Shown here piece by piece: positions 1-5,276 of a stretch of DNA of 7,604 nucleotides. Position numbers and translations under genes: made by a program. The notes beneath the pieces were generated by a model. The model was not told where the DNA came from, made no database searches, and saw only the letters and a program-made list of their open reading frames with translations. Positions within the stretch are counted from its first letter, which is position 1. Each line of letters begins with the position of its first letter. This DNA is from JAQGMO01 sp050954505 (lineage in GTDB: Bacteria > Pseudomonadota > Gammaproteobacteria > Burkholderiales > Burkholderiaceae_D): positions 1 through 7,604 of the forward strand of contig JBPBPY010000141.1 of NCBI GenBank assembly GCA_050954505.1, read 5' to 3'.

Positions 1-1
1 C

Positions 2-127
2 AAGCGTCTGGCCGAAGAAGCCATGGGCAACCGTGAATCGAAGATCGACTTTGCTTCGGCGCAGTCGGAACTGCAGGTTGCCATTGCCCAGCTGGCTGCA
101 ATTGCCCGGTTGCGCAAGAAGAACTGA
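2..127 (+). CDS. atpC: ATP synthase F1 subunit epsilon, C-terminal part (5' end outside window)
   Basis: The reading frame is open from the window edge and gives 41 residues ending in RLRKKN before TGA at 125-127. The visible part, with KRLAEEAM, then an ASAQSEL stretch and LAAIARLRKK, matches the C-terminal two-helix domain of bacterial F1 epsilon subunits. The N-terminal beta-sandwich lies outside the window. Epsilon is part of the central rotor stalk of the F0F1 ATP synthase on the cytoplasmic face of the inner membrane. In this family the C-terminal helices can extend into F1 and inhibit ATP hydrolysis. atpC is normally the last gene of the atp operon, and the strong terminator at 181-214 agrees with this being the operon's end. 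The identification rests on a short fragment plus this context. Confidence 0.88.
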   Translation, partial: KRLAEEAMGNRESKIDFASAQSELQVAIAQLAAIARLRKKN

Positions 128-180
128 ACGGATCTGAAAAGCAGCAAGCGGTTCGACGAACTGCTGTCTGCAAGATGAAG

Positions 181-214
181 AAGACCCGCGGCTTTTGCTG
201 GCGGGTCTTTTTTT
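181..214 (+). terminator. Rho-independent terminator of the atp operon
   Basis: A perfect 9-bp stem is formed by AAGACCCGC (181-189) and GCGGGTCTT (201-209) around an 11-nt loop. It runs into an uninterrupted T tract at 208-214. It lies 53 nt after the atpC stop, which is the expected place for the end of the atp transcript. No competing gene lies on the other strand. Confidence 0.9.
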
Positions 215-289
215 CGTGCAGAAGCATTGCGCAGCAGCGGGTCGAGTTCGCCGTGATGAAGCCGGGCCTGCAAAATAAGGTTTCCACGG

Positions 290-298
290 TGATAGAAT
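290..298 (+). promoter_or_regulatory. Possible extended -10 promoter for the transporter gene
   Basis: TGATAGAAT fits the extended -10 pattern TGnTATAAT with one mismatch. No good -35 hexamer is visible at 16-18 bp upstream, which extended -10 promoters tolerate. It sits after the atp terminator and about 31 nt before the ATG at 329, giving a short leader. This is inference from pattern only. Confidence 0.35.
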
Positions 299-328
299 CG
301 CCCATCGATTGCCTGCCGAAAGTCCTGG

Positions 329-1243
329 ATGTGGATGATTTTTGCTGCGCTCATGTTTGCCATCATGGGTGTCAGCGTGAAAAAAGGCGCCGTGGCATTC
401 AACAGTGCCGAACTGACGTTCTGGCGCGGCTTGATCAGCCTGATCATTATCGGTCTCATGGCTCGCTACCGAGGCATTTCTCTGCGCACATGCCATCCCA
501 TGATGCATGCATCGCGTAGCACAGTCGGTGCCATGTCCCTGTCGTCCTGGTTTTATTCGCTGACCTTCCTGCCATTGGCCGGCGCCATGACACTGAACTA
601 CCTCAGCAGCATCTGGGTGGCCCTGTTCCTGGTCGGTGCCGCCTTTGCCGGTTATCTCCACAATCCAAGACAAGCCGGGCAGGGCGCCCAGATCCTGGGC
701 CAGCTGGCATTGCTGGCGACCGTGGTGGCCGGCTTTTCCGGCGTGGTGATGATCCTCAGACCCTCGGCCGACCCGCACTACCTGGCCGGCACGCTGGCTG
801 GCTTGCTCTCCGGCCTGTTCGGGGCATTTGCCTATCTGCAGGTGGTGCAGCTGTCACGACTGGGGGAGCCCGATATCCGCGTGGTCTTTTATTTCGCCCT
901 GGCGACAATGATCTTCGGCGCGGTCTGGATGATGTTTGCCGGCACATCGCCATGGCAATGGAAATTTTTTCCCTGGCTGATCCTGATTGGACTCAGCGCC
1001 GCGCTGGCGCAGCTGGCACTGACCAGGGCCTACGGCAGGACGAAGTCGCATATTGAAACACTGGTGGTGGCGAACCTGCAGTATTCCGGCATCCTGTTTG
1101 CGGTGCTGTTCGGCATCCTGTTTTTCAATGAAACCGTCGACCGCATGGCGTGCTTCGGCATTGCCATCGTCATCCTCAGCGGTGTCGCGGCAACGGTCAT
1201 CCGGGACAGGCTGTTTCCGAAAGCGCCTGCCGAAGATCATTGA
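329..1243 (+). CDS. EamA/DMT-superfamily transporter
   Basis: This is a 304-residue, very hydrophobic protein with about ten predicted membrane helices (roughly residues 2-18, 33-47, 69-86, 88-108, 127-144, 152-174, 184-204, 214-232, 248-266 and 273-291). It has the two-fold EamA repeat of drug/metabolite transporters. Typical features are the early FAALMFAIMGVSVKKGA helix, an FWRGL motif in helix 2, and the second-half segment ending in FFNETVD before the last helix. Members export or import small metabolites across the inner membrane; the substrate cannot be read from the sequence. In-frame TAG at 293 limits the start. ATG 329 is used, and ATG 335 is a close alternative; neither has a clear Shine-Dalgarno. 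The gene is separated from atpC by a terminator, so it is probably expressed alone. The short tail FPKAPAEDH is cytoplasmic. Confidence 0.88.
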   Translation: MWMIFAALMFAIMGVSVKKGAVAFNSAELTFWRGLISLIIIGLMARYRGISLRTCHPMMHASRSTVGAMSLSSWFYSLTFLPLAGAMTLNYLSSIWVALFLVGAAFAGYLHNPRQAGQGAQILGQLALLATVVAGFSGVVMILRPSADPHYLAGTLAGLLSGLFGAFAYLQVVQLSRLGEPDIRVVFYFALATMIFGAVWMMFAGTSPWQWKFFPWLILIGLSAALAQLALTRAYGRTKSHIETLVVANLQYSGILFAVLFGILFFNETVDRMACFGIAIVILSGVAATVIRDRLFPKAPAEDH

Positions 1244-1328
1244 GGTGGCAATGGCCGAGCTGCGGAAAATGGCTTTGCTGATTAATTGGGCAATTCAGTC
1301 GATGCCATTGCCTGCCTTGGTGGCTGGC

Positions 1329-1360
1329 GCCTGATGCCTGATGCCTGATGCCTGATGCCT
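1329..1360. repeat. Heptamer tandem repeat, (GCCTGAT) about 4.6 copies
   Basis: Four perfect head-to-tail copies of GCCTGAT (starting at 1329, 1336, 1343 and 1350) are followed by a partial GCCT at 1357-1360. The array is intergenic and directly follows GGCTGGC. Short perfect arrays like this are prone to replication slippage, so the copy number may vary between strains. No gene start is close enough for an obvious phase-variation role. Confidence 0.9.
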
Positions 1361-1385
1361 TCGCGACATCCGCTGCAGCGCGCAG

Positions 1386-1600
1386 CTATAAAACTTTATG
1401 CAAAGTGATTCCCCAGCCGTCATCGCCGGCCAGGTCCTCGTTTTCCGAGCCTTCGCATTCGCCGTACTGGTCTTCAAAGCTTTTGATGTAATTTGAAACT
1501 CGTTGAAGAGAGGGCAGGACGTCAACTTGCACGACTGTCGAACCTGCGCCTTGCTTTCATCGAATCCGACGCCGAAGGTCGCAGCCCAGCGTGCAAGCCG
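1386..1600 (-). pseudogene. Probable decayed protein-coding remnant, unidentified (weakly RraB-like C-terminus)
   Basis: On the minus strand an open stretch from TGA (1557-1559) to TAG (1386-1388) encodes a protein-like tail. It reads VDVLPSLQRVSNYIKSFEDQ, then a Glu/Asp-rich segment with DDGWG, and ends ITLHKVL. GTG at 1530-1532 could give 48 residues. A second frame just upstream reads GVGFDESKAQVRQ and would join it by a single frameshift near 1535. The composition (acidic, amphipathic, DGWG near the end) looks like real protein rather than a chance frame. The DGWG ending with a preceding helix resembles the RraB (RNase E regulator B) family, but this is a weak resemblance. There is no good start or ribosome binding site, and the upstream half is broken, so I treat it as a remnant. 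A short intact 48-residue gene is the alternative. Confidence 0.35.
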
Positions 1601-1640
1601 ATGACAGAGCAGCCATAACCGACCGCGTTGCCAGATGACT

Positions 1641-1646
1641 TACAAT
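1641..1646 (+). promoter_or_regulatory. Possible -10 element of the CoA-binding/ppk2 unit
   Basis: TACAAT lies 45 nt upstream of the ATG at 1691, in a locally AT-rich patch. A recognisable -35 hexamer at 16-18 bp upstream is lacking; TTGCCA at 1628-1633 is too close. Pattern only. Confidence 0.25.
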
Positions 1647-1690
1647 CAAAAAACCCCAATTCACCCCGATCACTCTGCCAAGGAAAACCC

Positions 1691-2122
1691 ATGACCAGCC
1701 AGGATCAAACCATTGCCCAATTGCTGGCAGACAGCCGCACGATTGCCGTGGTCGGCTTGTCGCCCAAGCCTGACCGGCCCAGCTTTGGTGTCTCGCGCTA
1801 CATGCAGTCGCACGGCTACCGCATCATTCCCGTCAATCCCGGGCATGCGGGCAGTACCATCCTTGGTGAACACTGTTATGCCACGCTGACACAAGCCGCG
1901 CACACACTGGGCGAGCAGGGCGTGACGATCGACATCGTCAATTGTTTCCGGCGTTCGGAACTGATCATGCCGATTGCCGATGAAGCCATCGCCATTCGAA
2001 CACGAGCGTTATGGATGCAGCAAGACATCGTCAATGAGGCAGCTGCCGACAAGGCCAGGGCGGCGGGTATGATCGTCGTCATGGATCGCTGCATCAAGAT
2101 CGACCACATGATGACACGTTGA
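1691..2122 (+). CDS. CoA-binding protein, YccU-type (CoA_binding_2 domain)
   Basis: This 143-residue protein is a single Rossmann-like CoA-binding domain, the same length class as E. coli YccU. The N-terminal nucleotide-binding segment TIAVVGLSPKPDRPSFGVSR (about residues 17-36) carries the G-L-S-x-K-P-x-R-x-S pattern typical of the family. It is followed by GYRIIPVNPG, then VTIDIVNCFRRSE, and a C-terminal ALWMQQDIVNEAA ... VVMDRCIKIDH segment. The family binds CoA in the cytoplasm; its physiological role is not well defined. ATG 1691 is chosen because AAGGA (1680-1684) sits 6 nt upstream and the family begins here. The frame stays open further upstream, but only to a TTG at 1628. The stop is 24 nt from the start of the polyphosphate kinase gene, so the two are very likely co-transcribed. 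Confidence 0.9.
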   Translation: MTSQDQTIAQLLADSRTIAVVGLSPKPDRPSFGVSRYMQSHGYRIIPVNPGHAGSTILGEHCYATLTQAAHTLGEQGVTIDIVNCFRRSELIMPIADEAIAIRTRALWMQQDIVNEAAADKARAAGMIVVMDRCIKIDHMMTR

Positions 2123-2146
2123 AGCACAAGCAATGGGAATCCAGCG

Positions 2147-3136
2147 ATGACGGGAAAAAAATCCGCAAAAAAGAAGGCTGCTTCTGCAACAGCAGCGGGC
2201 ACAAAATCGAATGGCCGGGCCGGCGGCACAAGGCTTGCAGGGAAAAAGGCCGGGCTGGCCGAAACCTCGGTCAACACGGCGCCAGTCTCCGCTGACCAAA
2301 GCGCTGCGCCGCAGGAAGCAAGCAAGACCGGCAAGGTGGGCAAGCTTTTCCGCATCGGTAAAAACCTCAAGCTCAAGGACGGCAACGCCGCCGCCAAGCC
2401 ACTGTCCTCGGGCGACAAGGCCGCCGACAAGCTGGAAGTCGAACGGATTTCCGCGCGCATTGGTGAGCTGCAGGATATTTTTTACGCCGAGCATCAGCGC
2501 AAGATTCTGATCGTGCTGCAGGGTATGGATACCTCGGGCAAGGATGGCACCATCAAGGGTGTGTTTGGAAACATCGATCCCTTGGGCATTATCAGCGTGG
2601 CCTTCAAGGCGCCATCGACGACTGAAAAAGCGCATGACTTCCTCTGGCGCATTCATGGACAAGTCCCGGCAGCCGGTGAAATCGTCATCTTCAACCGCAG
2701 CCAGTATGAAGACGTGGTGATCACCCGCGTGCATGACTGGATCGATGAGGCCGAGTGCCGGCGCCGCTATGACCATATCCGTGCGTTCGAGCGCATGCTG
2801 GCCGAAACCGGTACTGTGGTATTGAAATTCTTCCTGCATATTTCGAAGGATGAACAAAAACGGCGTTTGCAGGAACGCATCGACGATCCACAAAAACACT
2901 GGAAGTTCGATGCTGCCGACCTTGAAGAACGCAAATTCTGGGATGGTTACCAACGCCTGTATGCCGATGCACTTCTCGCCACCGACGCCGGTCACGCACC
3001 GTGGTACGTGATCCCGGCAGATTCCAAGACCCATCGCAACCTGGCCATCGCCAGTATCGTTTTGGAAACATTGGAACAAATGAACCTGGCCTACCCACCC
3101 GGCAATCCTGATCTGGCCAAGCTGCAAATCAGCTGA
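2147..3136 (+). CDS. ppk2: Polyphosphate kinase 2 family protein (class III-like), polyphosphate:nucleotide phosphotransferase
   Basis: The 329-residue product has a PPK2 domain from about residue 95 to 315. The Walker A loop is GMDTSGKDG (126-134), and the Walker B/following segment is FNRSQYEDVVITRVH (182-196). The lid region contains ERIDDPQKHWKF (243-254). FNRS-x-YEDV rather than FDRS-x-YNR places it with class III enzymes, which use polyphosphate to phosphorylate AMP and ADP. Class I and II enzymes mostly accept a single nucleotide state. The enzyme is soluble. The first roughly 65 residues are low complexity, rich in Lys, Ala, Gly and Ser, and precede the usual family core; they may bind polyphosphate or nucleic acid, or be disordered. 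ATG 2147 is preceded by GGGA at 2135-2138, a moderate ribosome binding site. It follows the CoA-binding gene by 24 nt, probably in one operon. The class assignment is inferred from motifs. Confidence 0.9.
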   Translation: MTGKKSAKKKAASATAAGTKSNGRAGGTRLAGKKAGLAETSVNTAPVSADQSAAPQEASKTGKVGKLFRIGKNLKLKDGNAAAKPLSSGDKAADKLEVERISARIGELQDIFYAEHQRKILIVLQGMDTSGKDGTIKGVFGNIDPLGIISVAFKAPSTTEKAHDFLWRIHGQVPAAGEIVIFNRSQYEDVVITRVHDWIDEAECRRRYDHIRAFERMLAETGTVVLKFFLHISKDEQKRRLQERIDDPQKHWKFDAADLEERKFWDGYQRLYADALLATDAGHAPWYVIPADSKTHRNLAIASIVLETLEQMNLAYPPGNPDLAKLQIS

Positions 3137-3194
3137 GCAACAAGACTGCAGCGCGCCGGGCACACCGCCAAACCACGGCAACCACTGGCAAACG

Positions 3195-3225
3195 GGCTGT
3201 GCCAGGGTGGGCGGCTGGCACAGCC
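3195..3225. repeat. Perfect 11-bp stem-loop downstream of ppk2
   Basis: GGCTGTGCCAG (3195-3205) pairs perfectly with CTGGCACAGCC (3215-3225) around the 9-nt loop GGTGGGCGG. It lies 59 nt after the ppk2 stop. No T tract follows on either strand, so it is not a canonical intrinsic terminator. It could protect the 3' end of the ppk2 transcript, mark a Rho-dependent end, or bind a protein as DNA. The half-motif GGCACA recurs at 3228-3233. Confidence 0.75.
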
Positions 3226-3396
3226 ATGGCACAAACCCGGGCGGGCAGCTGCACGTCAATCGGGCATAATGTGCGCTTTGCGCGTGCAGGATGTGCGTCT
3301 GACACAAATATCTTGCGTTATTCATGGGCGCAGTGTGCCAGCTGTGCTAGCCTGGCGTCCACAACATGAGGTCCGTCAGGTCAGCGATGTTTACGC

Positions 3397-3402
3397 GATA
3401 AT
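3397..3402 (+). promoter_or_regulatory. Possible -10 element of hemE
   Basis: GATAAT, in the context CGATAATACC, lies 34 nt upstream of the hemE ATG at 3437, which would give a leader of under 30 nt. No convincing -35 is seen 16-18 bp upstream. A second candidate, CATAAT at 3265-3270, is further away and equally lacks a -35. Confidence 0.3.
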
Positions 3403-3436
3403 ACCCACCCTCCGAAGAACGCCACCCTTATTTCCG

Positions 3437-4522
3437 ATGTCAGCAAATTTCGCACCGCTCAAGAACGATACTTTCCTGCGTGCGCTGCTGCGCCAGCCGA
3501 CCGACTACACCCCATTGTGGTTGATGCGTCAGGCCGGACGCTACCTGCCGGAATATCGTGCCACGCGCGCGCGCGCTGGCTCGTTCCTGGGTCTGGCCAA
3601 GAACCCGGACTACGCAACCGAAGTGACCTTGCAGCCGCTGGCACGTTTTCCGCTCGACGCTGCCATCCTGTTTTCCGACATCCTTACCGTGCCTGATGCA
3701 ATGGGCCTGGGCCTGTATTTTGTTGAAGGCGAGGGGCCGAAGTTCGAGCGGCCGTTGCGTGATGAAAAAGCGGTAATGGCTTTGGAAGAGCCCGATCTCG
3801 GCGCACTCGACTATGTGTTCAATGCAGTAACGCAGATCCGTCGCGAACTCGGCGGCAGCGTGACGCTGATCGGCTTTTCCGGCAGTCCCTGGACGCTGGC
3901 GTGTTATATGGTCGAAGGCGGTGGTTCCAGCGATTTCCGCTCGGTCAAGACCATGCTCTACAACCGCCCCGACCTGATGCACCATATCCTGCGCACCAAT
4001 GCTGCAGCGGTGGCCGTCTACCTGAACGCCCAGATCGATGCCGGCGCCCAGGCAGTGATGATTTTCGATACCTGGGGCGGTGCACTGGCGGACGGTGCCT
4101 ACCAGCAGTTCTCGCTCGACTACATGCGTGAAGTCATGCGCCTGCTCAAGCGTGACAAGGACGGTGCGCGCATTCCAAGCATCGTCTTCACCAAGGGTGG
4201 TGGCTTGTGGCTGGAACAGATTGCCGACATCGGCGCCGATGCAGTAGGACTGGACTGGACGGTCAATCTTTCCAGCGCCCGTGCGCGGGTTGGTGACCGG
4301 GTTGCCTTGCAGGGCAATCTCGATCCGGTGGTGTTGTTCGCCGGTGCCCAGCAGATCGAGCGCGAAGTCGGCAAGGTGCTCGATGCATTCGGCACCCCTG
4401 CGGCCGGCAGCGGGCATGTCTTCAACCTCGGCCATGGCATTTCGCAATTCACGCCACCCGAATCGGTAGAAGTCATGGTCGAAGCGGTACACAGCATGAG
4501 CCGGGCACAACGTACCTCGTGA
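3437..4522 (+). CDS. hemE: Uroporphyrinogen decarboxylase
   Basis: The 361-residue product matches the family's usual length of about 340-360. It decarboxylates the four acetate side chains of uroporphyrinogen III to give coproporphyrinogen III in cytoplasmic heme synthesis. Signature 1, PLWLMRQAGRYLPEY, is at residues 26-40 with the substrate-binding Arg31. The catalytic-site Asp81 lies in FSDIL, and signature 2, GFSGSPWTLACYMVEG, is at 146-161 with Tyr157. The substrate-contacting His333 lies in NLGHGI near the C-terminus. These key residues are all present. The frame is open back to 3269, but ATG 3437 begins the conserved MSANFAPLKND start seen in Burkholderiales. No clear Shine-Dalgarno precedes it, so translation may rely on a weak or leader-short context. 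It stands alone: a stem-loop lies upstream and 754 non-coding bases follow. In related bacteria hemE is commonly next to priA, as here. Confidence 0.97.
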   Translation: MSANFAPLKNDTFLRALLRQPTDYTPLWLMRQAGRYLPEYRATRARAGSFLGLAKNPDYATEVTLQPLARFPLDAAILFSDILTVPDAMGLGLYFVEGEGPKFERPLRDEKAVMALEEPDLGALDYVFNAVTQIRRELGGSVTLIGFSGSPWTLACYMVEGGGSSDFRSVKTMLYNRPDLMHHILRTNAAAVAVYLNAQIDAGAQAVMIFDTWGGALADGAYQQFSLDYMREVMRLLKRDKDGARIPSIVFTKGGGLWLEQIADIGADAVGLDWTVNLSSARARVGDRVALQGNLDPVVLFAGAQQIEREVGKVLDAFGTPAAGSGHVFNLGHGISQFTPPESVEVMVEAVHSMSRAQRTS

Positions 4523-4597
4523 CCGCCGGCAGATTTCAGCGCTTGCCGTGGCGATGCGCAAAGACGCCGGGCTGATCAAACCAGCCGATCCGTTTAC

Positions 4598-4619
4598 TTA
4601 TCCAAGTTACTTATGCACA
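4598..4619 (+). promoter_or_regulatory. DnaA-box-like site, with a degenerate neighbour
   Basis: TTATGCACA at 4611-4619 fits the relaxed consensus TTWTNCACA. TTATCCAAG at 4598-4606, 13 bp upstream on the same strand, matches seven of nine positions of the strict box. This is the left-most member of the cluster. Confidence 0.5.
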
Positions 4620-4625
4620 AAAAGT

Positions 4626-4644
4626 CTGTTGTGCGGAGCAACAG
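4626..4644. repeat. Small inverted repeat after hemE
   Basis: CTGTTG (4626-4631) and CAACAG (4639-4644) form a 6-bp stem with the 7-nt loop TGCGGAG. A-rich rather than T-rich sequence follows on the + strand, so a role as a hemE terminator is doubtful. It may only be part of the DnaA-box region's architecture. Confidence 0.4.
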
Positions 4645-4767
4645 GAAAAAAGTGGAAATCAGCAAAAAGTAAAACCGGGATTTTTCCTAAGCGACTGAAT
4701 TTAAACAAATTTACGCTTGTCCGGTTTTCAGGATTATGTTGAAAAGCAATTGTTTAAGTGACATCGG

Positions 4768-4808
4768 GCTGAAGAATTTTTTACTTGTTCACAAAGTTAT
4801 CCACAGGC
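4768..4808 (+). repeat. DnaA-box module A (T tract plus two tandem DnaA boxes)
   Basis: The order is GCTGAAGAA, six T, AC, TTGTTCACA, AAG, TTATCCACA, GGC. The two boxes have a 12-bp start-to-start spacing on the same strand. The second is the exact consensus DnaA box. The same arrangement recurs at 5163-5205. Confidence 0.85.
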
Positions 4809-4832
4809 ACTGGCAGTGGAAAACCGCTTTGA

Positions 4833-4851
4833 AAACCTCGGCTTGAGGTTT
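4833..4851. repeat. Perfect 7-bp stem-loop 28 bp after module A
   Basis: AAACCTC (4833-4839) pairs with GAGGTTT (4845-4851) around the loop GGCTT. It could form a weak hairpin in RNA or a cruciform in DNA. No adjoining T run supports a terminator. Confidence 0.5.
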
Positions 4852-5007
4852 GTTGCGAGTCATTTACATTAAACAGTGTTACCTTCGGCGCCAGCAGGAA
4901 TCAACCTTGTGGATGAACCGGGTGTAACGGTTTTGTCTATGCGACGGACGGTGCAGCAAATTGTTTACTTGACTTCGGTGCGCTTTCGGCATCGGGCAAA
5001 TTTTCAC

Positions 5008-5016
5008 TTATTCACA
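5008..5016 (+). promoter_or_regulatory. DnaA-box-like site TTATTCACA
   Basis: TTATTCACA fits TTWTNCACA and is preceded, as in the other modules, by a short T-rich stretch (AAATTTTCAC). It lies between modules A and B on the same strand, as a single box without the tandem partner. Confidence 0.55.
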
Positions 5017-5162
5017 AAAATTTGGGTATTGCAATACGCATTAATCTTTGAAAACTGCCACCTCACCGTCTCCGAAAATTGGTGCAAGTAGTTGATTTAC
5101 AAGGAGGTTATAAGCGGTTGTTTTGATGGGGCCGGTCTTCGAACAAATAAACCAAGTAATTC

Positions 5163-5205
5163 GCTGAGGAATTTTTTTGCGTTGTCCACAAAGTTATCCA
5201 CAGGC
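5163..5205 (+). repeat. DnaA-box module B (T tract plus two tandem DnaA boxes)
   Basis: The order is GCTGAGGAA, seven T, GCG, TTGTCCACA, AAG, TTATCCACA, GGC. It is a near-copy of module A (4768-4808), differing mainly in the short spacer after the T run and by one base in the first box. The boxes keep the same 12-bp spacing. It ends 71 bp before the priA start, so DnaA bound here could affect priA transcription. Confidence 0.85.
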
Positions 5206-5276
5206 TGGGACTGGGTAGAAAAAGTCGCGCTGCCTACCGTCTGTCAGGGTAATTCATTCAGGATTCACACCAGGAA

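Larger units (their letters stand above)
1244..1690. other. Non-coding stretch between transporter and CoA-binding gene
   Basis: No convincing intact gene lies in these 447 bases. They hold a pair of 9-bp inverted arms, GGCAATGGC (1247-1255) and GCCATTGCC (1304-1312), set 48 nt apart. They also hold a heptamer tandem repeat (1329-1360), a probable minus-strand gene remnant (about 1386-1600) and a possible -10 element for the next gene (1641-1646). No T-tract terminator for the transporter gene is visible. Confidence 0.6.
4523..5276. other. AT-rich non-coding region with DnaA-box cluster; candidate replication origin or DnaA control region
   Basis: These 754 bases contain no credible gene and differ sharply from the GC-rich flanks: 40 of 60 bases at 4681-4740 and 41 of 60 at 4741-4800 are A or T. 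On the + strand they hold TTATGCACA (4611-4619), TTGTTCACA (4785-4793), TTATCCACA (4797-4805), TTATTCACA (5008-5016), TTGTCCACA (5182-5190) and TTATCCACA (5194-5202). A minus-strand near-box, TCATCCACA, covers 4908-4916. TTATCCACA is the high-affinity DnaA box. Clustered boxes plus AT-rich DNA are hallmarks of bacterial oriC, and the atp cluster often lies near the origin in proteobacteria. Against this, dnaA is not visible and both flanking genes point the same way. A DnaA titration site or DnaA control of priA are alternatives. Confidence 0.6.

Noticed and set aside
1284..1295. AATTGGGCAATT palindrome as an operator
   Set aside because: It is short, AT-weak, not near a promoter, and expected by chance.
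2009..3325. Long 438-codon minus-strand frame opposite ppk2
   Set aside because: It is antisense to a clear PPK2 gene; long shadow frames are common in GC-rich coding DNA and the translation has no recognisable domain.
3269..3436. 56-codon in-frame N-terminal extension of hemE
   Set aside because: The family start is MSANFAPLKND at 3437; the extension lacks conservation features and overlaps a likely -10 element.
4570..4586. GGCTG/CAGCC hairpin as hemE terminator
   Set aside because: The stem is only 5 bp and no T tract follows.
4548..4742. 64-codon + strand frame after hemE
   Set aside because: Its composition is typical of AT-rich non-coding DNA, it has no ribosome binding site or family resemblance, and it overlaps DnaA-box-like sites.
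5101..5167. AAGGAGG (5101-5107), a perfect anti-16S match, upstream of a 13-codon frame starting at ATG 5126
   Set aside because: The spacing of 18 nt is too long, the product MGPVFEQINQVIR is tiny and unrecognised, and it lies inside the DnaA-box region; chance is likelier.
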